Positions 25,792 to 35,800 of a DNA stretch of 64,000 nucleotides are shown one piece after another. Numbering within the stretch: the stretch's first letter is position 1; every line of letters starts with the position of its first letter. Below the pieces are notes generated by a model that was not told where the DNA came from, searched no databases, and saw only the letters and a list, made by a program, of their open reading frames with translations. The translations under genes were made by a program, and so were the position numbers. Origin of the DNA: Deinococcales bacterium (GTDB lineage: Bacteria; Deinococcota; Deinococci; Deinococcales; JAAFIG01); contig JAAFIG010000007.1 in NCBI GenBank assembly GCA_013298595.1, forward strand, positions 1 through 64,000, given 5' to 3'.

Positions 25792-27587
25792 CATCCCCGA
25801 CAACTCGAGAATCCAAAAAGCCCGTAGCCTCTGTTTGGTTTTTTCTGGCTCGTTTGATTGCTTTTTCTAAAGGCTGGTACGCCCTCAATGTGGTTTTTTG
25901 GGTCGGTGTTTACACCTTGCCACTGATTCCTGGGTACATGGCAAAACTCTTTTTTGATGCTTTACAAAAAGAAAACCCAACTTGGAATGGTATTCCATAC
26001 ACCGTGCAAATGCTGGTGGCATTGGTGCTGATGTTTGGTGTGGTACAAGTATTAACCATCCTTTCGGGTGTGGCAGTTAATATCCCTTGGCGTTTTCGCT
26101 CGAGTGGTTTGTTGCGTTTAAATATCATGCGACGAATTTTTCAAATGCCTGGTGCTAAAGCATTTGATAACACCATTGGAGAAACCTTAAACACCTTGCG
26201 TGACGATGCCGAAGAAGCCGAAAATGCAGGCGATTGGACACTGGATATCATTGGGCAAAGTGCCTACATGATTATTGCGATTGGCATATTACTTTCAATA
26301 GATACAGCTTTAACGTTATATGTTTTTTTACCACTGATTGTTGTTACATTAATTAGTTACCGCGCACGTAGTCGGCTCGAGCAATTGCAAAAAGCGGCTC
26401 GAGAAAAAAGCAGTTTTTATACTTCCTTACTTGGCGAGGTGTACCAAAGCGTACAAGCCATCCAAGTGGCAAGTGCCGAAAAAAATGTGCTTACCCAACT
26501 CGAGATTCGTTCGCAATCGCGGCAACGTGCCATGCTCCGCAACGTTGCACTGAATCAAGCACTGGGTGTGTTCTCGAGCAACATTGTTTCGCTTGGAACA
26601 GGTTTAATTTTGTTATTAGCTGGTACGAAAATGCGCTCAGGAGAATTTACAGTTGGCGAATTTAGTTTATTTGTTTTGTACTTGTGGGAAGTTGGGCATC
26701 ACACCGAATTCTTTGGTAATTTTATGGCAACAGTACAACGAGCTGGTGTGGCATTTACCCGTATGCTTGGTTTAATGCAAGGCGAAACCTCGAACGCCCT
26801 GATTGCCAACCAACACATTGATATTCGTCGTGACCCAACACCACTCGAGCCTCGAGTCAAAACCATACAAGACGAATTAGAAGTTTTCGCGGCAAAACAG
26901 GTCACGTATCATCATCATGATTCAGCTCGAGGTATTCAAAACGCAAGTCTGACTGTGCAAAAAGGTGATTTCGTAGTGATTACAGGTCGGATTGGCAGTG
27001 GTAAAACCACTTTGCTGCGTGCCTTACTTGGGTTACTACCCATGCAATCAGGTTCGTTACATTGGAACGAACAAACCATTGCTGATCCAGCCAATTTTAT
27101 GATTCCACCACGCACGGCTTACACACCACAAGTACCCGCTTTAATCAGTGGCACAGTTAAGGAAAATATTCAGCTTGGTGCAGATAACCACAATTTACAA
27201 AACGCCATTCATCAAGCTGTACTCGAAACCGATCTCGAGCAATTACCTAATGCGCTCGAGACACTGGTTGGTGTGCGCGGTTTGAAATTATCGGGTGGGC
27301 AATTGCAACGCACGGCTGCTGCACGAATGTTTGCTCAAAATCCGAGCTTACTGGTTTTTGATGACATCTCGAGTGCACTCGATGTTCGTACCGAACAAAC
27401 CCTATGGGAAAGAGTCTCGAGTTTAGGTAAAACTTGTTTAGTTGTTTCGCATCGTCGCCCAGCTTTGCAACGCGCTACCAAAATTATTCTGCTCGAGCAT
27501 GGAAAAATCTCGGATACGGGTTCGCTTGAGGAATTACTATCTCGCTCGAGTGAAATGCGGGCGCTCTGGGCAGATGAATCAGCTTGA
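25788..27587 (+). CDS. ABC exporter subunit B (TMD-NBD half-transporter)
   Basis: A 599-residue partner of the preceding gene: six-helix membrane domain, then an NBD with Walker A GRIGSGKTT, a canonical LSGGQ signature, Walker B LLVFDDISSALD and VVSHRR. The catalytic Glu after Walker B is replaced by Asp (FDD), and partner A carries the odd signature loop. Together they would form one consensus and one degenerate ATP site, as in heterodimeric exporters of the BmrCD/TM287-288 type. It converges on the Uma2-family gene with a 9-bp overlap of ends. Confidence 0.9.
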   Translation: MTSPTTRESKKPVASVWFFLARLIAFSKGWYALNVVFWVGVYTLPLIPGYMAKLFFDALQKENPTWNGIPYTVQMLVALVLMFGVVQVLTILSGVAVNIPWRFRSSGLLRLNIMRRIFQMPGAKAFDNTIGETLNTLRDDAEEAENAGDWTLDIIGQSAYMIIAIGILLSIDTALTLYVFLPLIVVTLISYRARSRLEQLQKAAREKSSFYTSLLGEVYQSVQAIQVASAEKNVLTQLEIRSQSRQRAMLRNVALNQALGVFSSNIVSLGTGLILLLAGTKMRSGEFTVGEFSLFVLYLWEVGHHTEFFGNFMATVQRAGVAFTRMLGLMQGETSNALIANQHIDIRRDPTPLEPRVKTIQDELEVFAAKQVTYHHHDSARGIQNASLTVQKGDFVVITGRIGSGKTTLLRALLGLLPMQSGSLHWNEQTIADPANFMIPPRTAYTPQVPALISGTVKENIQLGADNHNLQNAIHQAVLETDLEQLPNALETLVGVRGLKLSGGQLQRTAAARMFAQNPSLLVFDDISSALDVRTEQTLWERVSSLGKTCLVVSHRRPALQRATKIILLEHGKISDTGSLEELLSRSSEMRALWADESA

Positions 27588-28148
27588 TACGGCTGGTAAA
27601 TTCTCGTACAACACTGCCAGCGGTAACGAAAAACCAATACTCGAGAGTTGCAACACTGATTTCTCCTCGAGTATTTGATGTTGCCACGTACCATCTTTGT
27701 TTCTCGAGTAAACATCGGCGATGACATTGTTTTGGTTGAGTAAAATGTATTGCTCGAGGCTTGGGATGGTGCGGTAATTATGTAATTTTTCGCCTCGGTC
27801 TATGGCTTCGGTGCTATCGGATAAAACTTCAATAATAATGATCGGTTGGCGTTTGACTCTGGGGGTATCTAAGCTCGAGTCTGTGACAATAAAAGCATCT
27901 GGATAGTAGCCTATTTCGTCTGGTGTACGGATTAACATATCACTGCCATGCACTCGAAATTGTTGTTTCTGAGCAGCAAAGAACAAATGTGCTCGAAAAG
28001 CATTTGCAATGTGGTCGTGCCGATCTGTTCCTCCTGCCATGACAAACAGATTACCATCTACAAATTCATGACGCACCTGACTGTGAATTTCAAATTCAAG
28101 AAATTCTTCAAAGCTTGAGACGCTAAGTGTTGGCGTTTGGCGGTTCAT
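27579..28148 (-). CDS. Uma2-family (DUF820) restriction-endonuclease-fold protein
   Basis: The protein has the Uma2 pattern: HEFVDGNLFVMAGG near the N-terminus, YYPDAFIV (the PD of PD-(D/E)XK), PIIIIEVLSDSTEAIDRGEK and YRTIPSLEQYILL. These proteins are common in cyanobacteria and other bacteria, often in many copies, and their role is unclear. I choose the ATG at 28148, which is 7 nt after a TATAAT box; the alternative ATG at 28157 overlaps that box. About 189 residues. Confidence 0.85.
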   Translation of the reverse strand: MNRQTPTLSVSSFEEFLEFEIHSQVRHEFVDGNLFVMAGGTDRHDHIANAFRAHLFFAAQKQQFRVHGSDMLIRTPDEIGYYPDAFIVTDSSLDTPRVKRQPIIIIEVLSDSTEAIDRGEKLHNYRTIPSLEQYILLNQNNVIADVYSRNKDGTWQHQILEEKSVLQLSSIGFSLPLAVLYENLPAVSS

Positions 28149-28155
28149 AGCGATC

Positions 28156-28161
28156 ATTATA
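28156..28161 (-). promoter_or_regulatory. -10 box of a leaderless promoter (TATAAT, 7 nt before ATG)
   Basis: Minus-strand TATAAT-GATCGCT-ATG. The palindrome TATCATGATA (28160-28169) overlaps the box and could be an operator. No good -35 was found. Confidence 0.5.
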
Positions 28162-28183
28162 TCATGATAGCTATTTGCTCTTT

Positions 28184-28218
28184 GATAAAAAAATAGCTCG
28201 AGACAATCTCGAGCTATT
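28184..28218 (-). terminator. Rho-independent terminator after the A-type carrier gene
   Basis: AATAGCTCGAGA (28192-28203) and TCTCGAGCTATT (28207-28218) form a 12-bp stem with a 3-nt loop. On the minus strand a run of seven T follows. Each stem arm contains one CTCGAG, so the iterated palindrome is used here as a stem. Confidence 0.85.
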
Positions 28219-28238
28219 GGCTAGAAACTATTCATTTC

Positions 28239-28610
28239 TTAATGGCAACTGCTGCTGCCTTCGGCTTCTGGTGAGGCTTTGCCATCAGTGCGGAAACTGT
28301 GTCCACATCCACAACCGCTGGTTGCATTTGGGTTTGAGACAACACTGAAACCGCCACCCATCATATTCTCGAGATAGTCGACCATTGAACCTTCGAGAAG
28401 AGGTAGGCTCATTTTGTCCACAACAACTTTGACACCGTAACTTTCAAAGTAAGTGTCACCCTCGAGGGTGCGGTCGTCTATTGCCATGCCGTAACTGTAT
28501 CCGCTGCATCCGCCACTTTTGACAAAAACACGGACAGCAGCGTTATCTTTGTTGTTTTTGGCAAGGATTTCTTTGGCTTTGTTTGCGCCGAACTCGGTCA
28601 TCGTAATCAT
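28239..28610 (-). CDS. A-type iron-sulfur cluster carrier (HesB/IscA/ErpA family)
   Basis: The three cluster-ligand cysteines are present: one in [10 protein letters not shown] and two in SGCGCGHSF. The rest matches the family ([34 protein letters not shown]). A-type carriers pass Fe-S clusters to apoproteins, possibly including the lipoyl synthase encoded at the right edge (inference). A Ser/His-rich tail of about 15 residues with an extra Cys (SSSCH) is unusual. The start may be the ATG at 28610 or the one three codons in. Confidence 0.92.
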   Translation of the reverse strand: MITMTEFGANKAKEILAKNNKDNAAVRVFVKSGGCSGYSYGMAIDDRTLEGDTYFESYGVKVVVDKMSLPLLEGSMVDYLENMMGGGFSVVSNPNATSGCGCGHSFRTDGKASPEAEGSSSCH

Positions 28611-28752
28611 GGTCTTACGGTAGCACGAGTTTGTCTAAGAAAAGGTGCGCTATTTTACCAGTTGCTTTGTGTGCTTAGCGTACAGGTCTTTATGCCAATT
28701 TGCCCATTCTTGTTTTAACAGATTGCGATTGATAAAAGCGTCACTCGAGAAG

Positions 28753-28825
28753 TGTCATATTTTTTTGACAATTTGGACAGATTTTTTTGTACATCTTGCA
28801 CATTGATTGCTTTTTTTGTGTTAAT
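28753..28825 (+). promoter_or_regulatory. Promoter/operator region of glnN
   Basis: The inverted repeat TGTCA-N8-TGACA (28753-28770) lies upstream of TTGCAC (28796-28801) and TGTTAA (28819-28824), spaced 17 bp. TTGACA at 28765 is an alternative -35. The leader to the GTG start would be about 40 nt. The inverted repeat could be a nitrogen-control operator, but I do not recognise the factor. Confidence 0.35.
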
Positions 28826-28871
28826 CTTTTGCACACTGGTGGCAAAGCCACAAGGATTTATAGGAGGCACT

Positions 28872-31004
28872 GTGAAAAATTACGATGTTGTTGCAGCAGC
28901 TAGTCGAAATTGGCAGCAAAGCGAGGCGTTGCCAAACGCATTGAATATCTTTGGTAGCGATGTTCTGGGTACAGATCAATTGCGTGAACGTCTATCTAAA
29001 CCTGTGTGGAAGAGTTTGCAAGCCACGATTCAAAAAGGTTCGGCGCTTGATCCTGCAATTGCTGATACTGTGGCACTTGCCATGAAAACTTGGGCACTCG
29101 AGAAGGGGGCTACGCATTACACGCACTGGTTTCATCCTTTGACGGGTTCAACTGCCGAAAAACATGATTCGTTTTTAGCGCCAACTTCTGATGGTAATGC
29201 TATTGCAACTTTTAGTGGTGCCGAGTTAATCCAAGCCGAACCTGATGCCTCGAGTTTCCCAAGTGGTGGTTTACGTGCCACTTTCGAGGCTCGTGGGTAC
29301 ACAGCGTGGGATCCAACCAGTCCAGCTTTTATTTTGCGTCACAGCAATGGTGCAACCCTTTGTATTCCAACAGCCTTTGCTTCTTGGACAGGCGAAGCAC
29401 TGGACACCAAAGTGCCGTTGTTGCGTTCGATCGAAGCGTTAAATACCTCGGCACAAAAGGCACTTAAACACTTTGGTGTCAACAGTAAAGTTTCGAGTAC
29501 GTTAGGTGCTGAACAAGAGTACTTTTTAATAGACGAAGAATTTTATTACAGCCGTCCAGATTTGGTGATGACTGGTCGGACATTATTTGGGGCTAAACCA
29601 CCGCGTGGTCAGGAACTTGAGGATCATTACTTTGGGAGCATTCCTGATCGGGTTTTGTCGTTTATGTCCGATCTCGAGTTGCAATTGTACGCTTTGGGTA
29701 TTCCAGTCAAGACTCGCCATAACGAAGTGGCTCCTGGACAATTTGAAATTGCGCCAATTTACGAAAACAGCAATATCGCGGCTGACCATCAGCAACTGAT
29801 TATGCAAACCATTCGTAACACCGCTCGTAAGTACAGCTTGGCTGCGTTAATGCACGAAAAACCATTTGCTGGGATTAACGGTTCGGGTAAGCACTGCAAT
29901 TGGAGCATGAGCACTGATCATGCTAATTTACTCGAGCCTGGCGAAACCCCACAAGATAATCTGCAATTCTTGTTTTTCTGTGCCGCTGTTATTCGAGCAG
30001 TCAATGCTCATCAAGATGTGTTGCGTTTAGCGGTGGCGAGTGCCAGCAACGACCACCGCCTTGGTGCCAACGAAGCGCCACCTGCAATCATCAGTATTTT
30101 CCTCGGCGATCAACTCACCGATATTTTTGATCGTATCGCTTCGGGTAAAGGTGGTAGTGGTAGAAAAGCAGGTACGCTCGAGCTTGGTACACCTGTGTTA
30201 CCACCGTTGCCGCGCCATGCTGGTGACCGTAACCGCACCAGCCCATTTGCTTTTACAGGTAATAAATTTGAGTTCCGCGCTGTTGGTAGTAGCCAGAGTA
30301 TTTCCTTCCCAATTACGGTGCTCAACACCATTGTTGCCGAGAGCATTGATGCTTTGGTGGCAGCAGTTGAAGGTAAAATCAAGAAGAAAATAGCTGTGAC
30401 AACTGCGATTCTCGAGGTTGTTAAAGAAACCTATGCTGCCAATAAACGCATTATTTTTAATGGCGATGGTTACTCGAGTGCTTGGCATAAAGAAGCTGCT
30501 AAACGTGGTTTGTTAAACTTACCAACGGCTCTCGATGCCATTGAAGTGTTTACTTCACCTAAGAATCTGAAACTTTTTGCTGATTATGGTGTGCTGAGCC
30601 ATAAAGAAGTCGAGAGCCGTCAGGAAATCATGTACGATATTTACTTCAAAACCGTGAATATCGAAGGTGAAACCACGGCGCATATGGCACAAACCCAAAT
30701 TCTGCCATCAGCTTTGTCTTACCTTGCCGATTTAAGCGCTGTCAATTTTAAGAGTAAAGCCACAGAACGCATTGCCAAAAACGTGGTTGCTTTAACTGAC
30801 CAGTTATCGGACGCACTCGAGGTCTTAAAAGCCCAGAATGCCGAAGAGGGTGGCGACAGTGTTCACGAAAAAGCCTATCACTTACGTGACAATGTCTTAC
30901 CAGCCATGCTCGAGGTGCGCGAAGCAGCTGATGAACTCGAGAAAGTGGTTGCCGATCAGCATTGGTCGTTGCCAAGTTACCGTGAAATGTTGTTTGTGAA
31001 GTAA
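28872..31004 (+). CDS. glnN: Glutamine synthetase type III
   Basis: GSIII makes glutamine from glutamate, ammonia and ATP. Family blocks are clear: [78 protein letters not shown] start at GTG 28872, preceded by AGGAGG; a longer frame from 28752 would add 40 hydrophobic residues ([16 protein letters not shown]) that overlap the promoter and are not part of the family. The product is about 710 residues, normal for GSIII. A bidirectional terminator follows. Confidence 0.96.
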   Translation: MKNYDVVAAASRNWQQSEALPNALNIFGSDVLGTDQLRERLSKPVWKSLQATIQKGSALDPAIADTVALAMKTWALEKGATHYTHWFHPLTGSTAEKHDSFLAPTSDGNAIATFSGAELIQAEPDASSFPSGGLRATFEARGYTAWDPTSPAFILRHSNGATLCIPTAFASWTGEALDTKVPLLRSIEALNTSAQKALKHFGVNSKVSSTLGAEQEYFLIDEEFYYSRPDLVMTGRTLFGAKPPRGQELEDHYFGSIPDRVLSFMSDLELQLYALGIPVKTRHNEVAPGQFEIAPIYENSNIAADHQQLIMQTIRNTARKYSLAALMHEKPFAGINGSGKHCNWSMSTDHANLLEPGETPQDNLQFLFFCAAVIRAVNAHQDVLRLAVASASNDHRLGANEAPPAIISIFLGDQLTDIFDRIASGKGGSGRKAGTLELGTPVLPPLPRHAGDRNRTSPFAFTGNKFEFRAVGSSQSISFPITVLNTIVAESIDALVAAVEGKIKKKIAVTTAILEVVKETYAANKRIIFNGDGYSSAWHKEAAKRGLLNLPTALDAIEVFTSPKNLKLFADYGVLSHKEVESRQEIMYDIYFKTVNIEGETTAHMAQTQILPSALSYLADLSAVNFKSKATERIAKNVVALTDQLSDALEVLKAQNAEEGGDSVHEKAYHLRDNVLPAMLEVREAADELEKVVADQHWSLPSYREMLFVK

Positions 31005-31015
31005 TTTTTTAAGGT

Positions 31016-31045
31016 AAAAACCCCGCTGCTCAGGCGGGGTTTTTT
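31016..31045. terminator. Bidirectional rho-independent terminator between glnN and the HD-GYP gene
   Basis: ACCCCGC (31020-31026) pairs with GCGGGGT (31034-31040) over a TGCTCAG loop. A T-run follows on the plus strand and an A-run precedes it, so it works for both convergent genes. Confidence 0.88.
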
Positions 31046-31877
31046 ATTGGTTAATCAGTGTTAAAAAGACATCCACAAGTTTGGGATCAAATTGCTTACC
31101 TCGTTCAGATATCAGATATTGGGTAATTTGAGTTGTTTCCCAAGCTGGTTTGTACGGGCGTTCGCTGCGTAAGGCATCGTAAACATCTATGATACTGAAA
31201 ACATGGGCGAGCGGCGGGATTCGTTTAGCTTTTAAGCGTTCTGGGTAACCTGTACCATCCCAGCGTTCATGATGATATTGCACAATATGCAGCGCTTCTG
31301 GTGGTAATTCTGGAATTAATAAAGCAATATGGTGCCCAACAACTGTGTGTTGTTCGATGGTTTGGCGTTCCTCGGGTGTTAAACGCCCTGGTTTTTGCAA
31401 AATACTACTAGGAATCGCTATTTTGCCAATATCATGTAAGTAACTGCCAATTCGTAAGATTCGGGTGTCCTCGTCGGATAATTGTAAAGCTTTAGCTAAA
31501 CGCTCGGTGAGATCCACAACTCGAGCGATATGACCATGTGTTTCGACATCGTGTAACTCGAGGGCTGCACTAAGCGCATGTAAAAGCCGTTCAAAGCGTT
31601 TATCTTCACTGAGGATGGGTGCATTTTGCTCGGAGGCTGCCGTGGTTGGATTTTTTGGCTCGAGGGCTTGAAATGTTTGTTGTAATAAATGCCGGGCTGC
31701 TTGGAATTCACCTAGTCTTAAAGCCGTGTATGCCCCCAGTAACGAAGCTCGGATCTCGAGTAAGGTATCTTGGTCTTTTTTAGCGTGTTCGATCAGTTGT
31801 TGAGTTAAACCATAGCTACGGTTGACATCGGTGTGTGCCAATTGTTCTGCGAGTTCTAATTTTTTGTTATCGGACAT
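31044..31877 (-). CDS. HD-GYP domain protein (probable c-di-GMP phosphodiesterase)
   Basis: An N-terminal helical about 90 residues (TPR-like: SLLGAYTALRLGEFQAARHL) is followed by an HD-GYP domain with HGHIARV, YLHDIGKIAIP and HHERWDGTGYP. These carry the HD metal ligands and the GYP signature. HD-GYP enzymes hydrolyse c-di-GMP, mostly to GMP. There is no receiver domain, so control may come through the N-terminal part. A GGAG ribosome site supports the ATG. It lies between glnN and the two-component genes. Confidence 0.88.
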   Translation of the reverse strand: MSDNKKLELAEQLAHTDVNRSYGLTQQLIEHAKKDQDTLLEIRASLLGAYTALRLGEFQAARHLLQQTFQALEPKNPTTAASEQNAPILSEDKRFERLLHALSAALELHDVETHGHIARVVDLTERLAKALQLSDEDTRILRIGSYLHDIGKIAIPSSILQKPGRLTPEERQTIEQHTVVGHHIALLIPELPPEALHIVQYHHERWDGTGYPERLKAKRIPPLAHVFSIIDVYDALRSERPYKPAWETTQITQYLISERGKQFDPKLVDVFLTLINQ

Positions 31878-31950
31878 GGAACTCCACTCGAGGCAATGTG
31901 TAAGATAAAATAAAGATTAGCACAATACTCTTACAATATAGTATGTGGCT

Positions 31951-32184
31951 TTATAATGTATCACGTAAAAATGCGGGGAGTTCGTCTCGAGAGATTGTTG
32001 CAAACCCTACCCATTGCGGGTTTGATTTGGCTTGAATACCGATAGCGATCAGGTAGTGATCTTGAAAAGAGGTTAAACGCAGTACTGTTTGTTGTTTTTC
32101 GAGCAGCAGTGCTCCGTTGTTGACTGTACTTTTCACACCTAAATCGGTGCAAAGGTGTTGTACTTCTTGTACCCACCGATTCAT
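31951..32184 (-). CDS. Small hypothetical protein coupled to response regulator
   Basis: A 77-residue frame whose ATG overlaps the stop of the response-regulator gene (ATGA). It reads as a compact alpha/beta protein (VQEVQHLCTDLG, NGALLLEKQQTVLRLT, YLIAIGIQ). I do not recognise it. The coupling suggests it is made with the regulator. Confidence 0.55.
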   Translation of the reverse strand: MNRWVQEVQHLCTDLGVKSTVNNGALLLEKQQTVLRLTSFQDHYLIAIGIQAKSNPQWVGFATISRDELPAFLRDTL

Positions 32185-32837
32185 ATGATGCCCGCCCTGA
32201 GTGCGCGAACAGCCGCGTGGGTGCGGTCAGAAGCTCGTAATTTACCAATCACGTTTTGCACCAATTTTTTAATGGTTTCTGGGCTAACTTCTAAACTCTG
32301 CGCAATTTCTTTGTTGGTTTTACCATCAGCAATCAGTGCTAGTGCTTCGCGTTCTCGAGGGGTCAGTGGATCCATCTCGAGGCTATCTTCGATGGTGGCA
32401 GGTTTCATTGCGTAATTCATAGCACCACGTAATAAGGCACTGGAGATTAACACTTCGCCGCTAGACGCGGCTCGTATCATCTCGAGCACTTCGCGGCGTG
32501 GTGAATCTTTGAGTAAATACCCAGAGGCACCTGCTTGAATGGCTTGCACCACATGACTTTCGGTGTGGTGCATGGTCAGAATAATCACAGTACATTGTGG
32601 TAATTGGCGTTTAATCAGTTTGGTGGCTTCTAAACCATCCATGACTGGCATTGAAATATCCATTAAAATAATACGTGGTTGTAATTCAGTTGCCATTTGC
32701 ACAGCTTGTTCACCATGATTGGCTTCGCCAATGACCTTAAAGGTACTTTCGGACTCGAGCATGGCACGTAAACCCTCACGGACAATGGCATGGTCGTCTA
32801 CAAGCATGATGCTGACTTGCTCGGCAGTTTCAGACAT
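32181..32837 (-). CDS. NarL/FixJ-type response regulator
   Basis: The receiver domain has acidic residues in MLVDDHAIVREG, the phosphoacceptor Asp in IILMDISMPVMDG, and the conserved Lys in SGYLLKDSPR. The C-terminal LuxR-type helix-turn-helix reads PLTPREREALALIADGKTNK and continues with SLEVSPETIKKLVQNVIGKL. It lies 3 bp downstream of the large histidine kinase, which is of the matching HisKA_3 class, so they form a cognate pair. Targets are unknown; the neighbouring gas-vesicle cluster is a candidate by position. Confidence 0.93.
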   Translation of the reverse strand: MSETAEQVSIMLVDDHAIVREGLRAMLESESTFKVIGEANHGEQAVQMATELQPRIILMDISMPVMDGLEATKLIKRQLPQCTVIILTMHHTESHVVQAIQAGASGYLLKDSPRREVLEMIRAASSGEVLISSALLRGAMNYAMKPATIEDSLEMDPLTPREREALALIADGKTNKEIAQSLEVSPETIKKLVQNVIGKLRASDRTHAAVRALRAGII

Positions 32838-32840
32838 GGT

Positions 32841-35800
32841 TTATCCTTCGTTGCCTCGTAGTAATACCCGAACCGTTGTGCCTTGGCTTGGGGCGCTGAT
32901 AATCTCGAGTTCTGCACCAATTAATTCGGCACGTTTTTTCATACCAATGGTGCCAACCCCGTGGTGTAATTTGTTTAATCGTGGTTGGTTAGGGTCAAAA
33001 CCCAGACCATCATCGCGTATTTCGAGCATGGTAAATGTTGCTTCTTGGCGTAATTGTAAACGAACAGCTTTGGCTTGAGCGTGTCGGCGCACGTTACTCA
33101 AGGCTTCGATGACAATTCGGTATAACGTGACTTCGCTATCTCTTGGTAAACGCACAGTATCGAAGATAAATTCGCTGGTCCAATTTTCGCTACGCGCCAT
33201 TTCCTCAAGTCTTTGCCGTAGTACATCACGTAAACCAAGAATCTCGAGATCAGGTGGTATTAAATCGGTGATGGTTTCACGCACTTGACGAATCGCACTG
33301 GAAATCAGTTCTAAACTGCGCTCGAGTTGACGTTTTTGCGTCGAATTCGAGATATCCTCGGCTTCGAGGCTGGACTCTATAAAACGCAATGCCGAAACCA
33401 TTGTCTGAGCAGGTCCATCATGTAAATCTATGGCAATACGTTCACGTTCGGCTTCTTGGGCACGTAATGTTACTTCGATAAATTCTCGAGAACTTTCCTC
33501 ACGTTCAACCAAGGCACGGTATGCCAGTACTCGCTCGAGGGCTTCGGTAAAAGCTGTTTGATACTCGAGTAAAGTGGTGGTTTCAGCAAGATGCCCTAAG
33601 TCGCCCCAACGCATGACCAAATAACCCAGAAAGCCAGTATCGTTGTACAAACGCACCACAGTCATATCGGCAGATTCACGCAACTGAATGTCCATATCTG
33701 GTTGGAACACCAAGGTTTCATTTTTATTGGTGTGAATGGCAATATCTTTGGTCAGAATATGGGATTCTTGAGCGCCAAGAAACTGGGTTAAGGCTTGCAG
33801 TGCGGCACTTAAATCTTCGCTGCGATAAAACTCTTGTTGACTGCGGGTTAGATGATATTTTACGGCAGCTTCTTTGCTATCGGTGATATCGGTTAGTACC
33901 ACCGAAACACCCATAAATTGTTGTTGTTCGTAACGCAAGTGTAGTGCCATCGAAACCCAGCGCAAACGGCTGGCTCGGCTGACCAAACGCACCTCGAGCC
34001 GCGCACTTTCGATTTGTTGTTGAATGACTTTTAGCACTTGGCGTAACACCGAAAAACGATGTTGTGGATGTACAAAACGTAGTGCACTGGTGGCAGCTTG
34101 GGTTGTGCCGCTGCTATACCCAGATAGACGTTGCCAAGCTGGATTGCTGTACACCACTTGACCATTAGCATCGGTGCGTAAAATCGCATCGTTAATGCTT
34201 TCAACCACACTGCGGTAACGCTGTTCGGATTCTCGGATGGCTTGTTCTTGCTGCATACGCTCAGTGATATCTTGCCCTGTAAAAACAAAGAACTCGAGGT
34301 GGGCATCATCTGGTGCAACAATGGTTTTTACTGACCACGAAATAAAACGGGTATCTGGGGCTGCACCTATCGGTATGATGTAGTGCTCTACAGCTTCGGA
34401 CGGGTTCTCGAAAAAATCGGCTAAACGCAATTTGTGCTCATCGGCAAGATTGACAAAATCGACTAAACGCTGCCCAATTATTTCTGGACGTAACGATTTA
34501 GCAATTTGGGCTGCAATTTGATTAAACCGCACCACATGACCAGTTGCATCGCAAACCAAAACCAAGGTAGCAGCGGTATTTAAAACTGTTTCAATAAAAT
34601 CGTGCTGACGGCGTTGCTCGAGACTTGCATGATGCAATTCGGTGGTGTCTTGCCCAACCCAGTACAAGCGCTGATCGGGTAAAAAAGCTGTTACACTCCA
34701 AGCCAAATGCCTTGACCAGCCTGCACTTGGGTAACCTCTGGTTTGATACAACTTTGGTTGTGAACTCAAGGCTAAACCAACCACAGCATTTTGCAAATAA
34801 CTGGCATCTGGTTCTGGCACATTCGCCCAAATCGATTGCCCTGCTTGTGCACCAATCATCGCTTCGGCATTGATATTGGTATGCACCACAACCCCTGTTA
34901 AATCTGTGACCACAATGGCATCTTGCACCATCTCGAGCAAACGGTTTTGCTCGGTCTGACCACTTTTAAAATCGGTGATATCGTGTTGTACAGCAATAAA
35001 ATACGGAATGCTACCATCGGAAGCCCGAATTGGGTCAAGACTGATTTGTGCCCAAAACTCTGTGCCATCTTTACGATAATTAATCACTTGGACTTGACAA
35101 GAAATTCCTTTTTCAACACCGTTTTTAAGCACATCAAGCGCAGCTCGGCTACTGCGCGGACCTTGCAACATACGCGGTGTACGCCCAAGCACCTCGGTTA
35201 AATCGTAACCTGTGGTTCGCAAAAAAGCGGGGCTAACCTCGAGAATCCGTTGATGATAATCGGTCAGTAATACAGAAGCATTTGAAGCAGCTAAGGCTCG
35301 GCTAAATAACCCTGTAGCACGCTCTGGATTATGAGGTGCAGCTTCTGGGGTATCAATCCAGAGTAAAACCAAACCACTTTCACTATTTTCATCGTTAATG
35401 AACTGGGTTTCTAAGCGTTGCTCGAGGGTTTCTGCACCAAAACGCATTTCTGTGGTGATCTCGAGGGCAGCTTGAATGGTGTGGCGTACCTCTTGAACTC
35501 GTCCTAATAAATTGGGACGCTCTAAAGGCGGTAATAACTCGAGCAAATCGAGTAAGGTGCTCCGAGCAGGGTCTAAGTATTGGTGTAAAGCAGGGGTGGC
35601 ATAACTGATATACCCTCGTTCGTCTATTAAGGCAAATTTGGTTTTAGGAATAATAGTGGCATTACTCGAGGTTGGACTGATCACCCCACGAAAAGCTTGA
35701 ACATTTTTATAATTCTGATCAGAAGCCACCGAAAGCCGTAACACTCGAGCTAAGGCTTCAACCATACGTGGTTCAAAAGCCGTACCACGGTCGTTCCATA

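Noticed and set aside
28622..28740. A minus-strand open stretch reading [18 protein letters not shown] before a stop
   Set aside because: It looks protein-like but has no start codon between flanking stops and lies in the glnN upstream region; at most a gene relic of about 34 codons.
28752..28871. A 40-codon N-terminal extension of glutamine synthetase
   Set aside because: It is hydrophobic, overlaps the likely promoter and lacks a ribosome site; GTG 28872 has AGGAGG and fits the family length.
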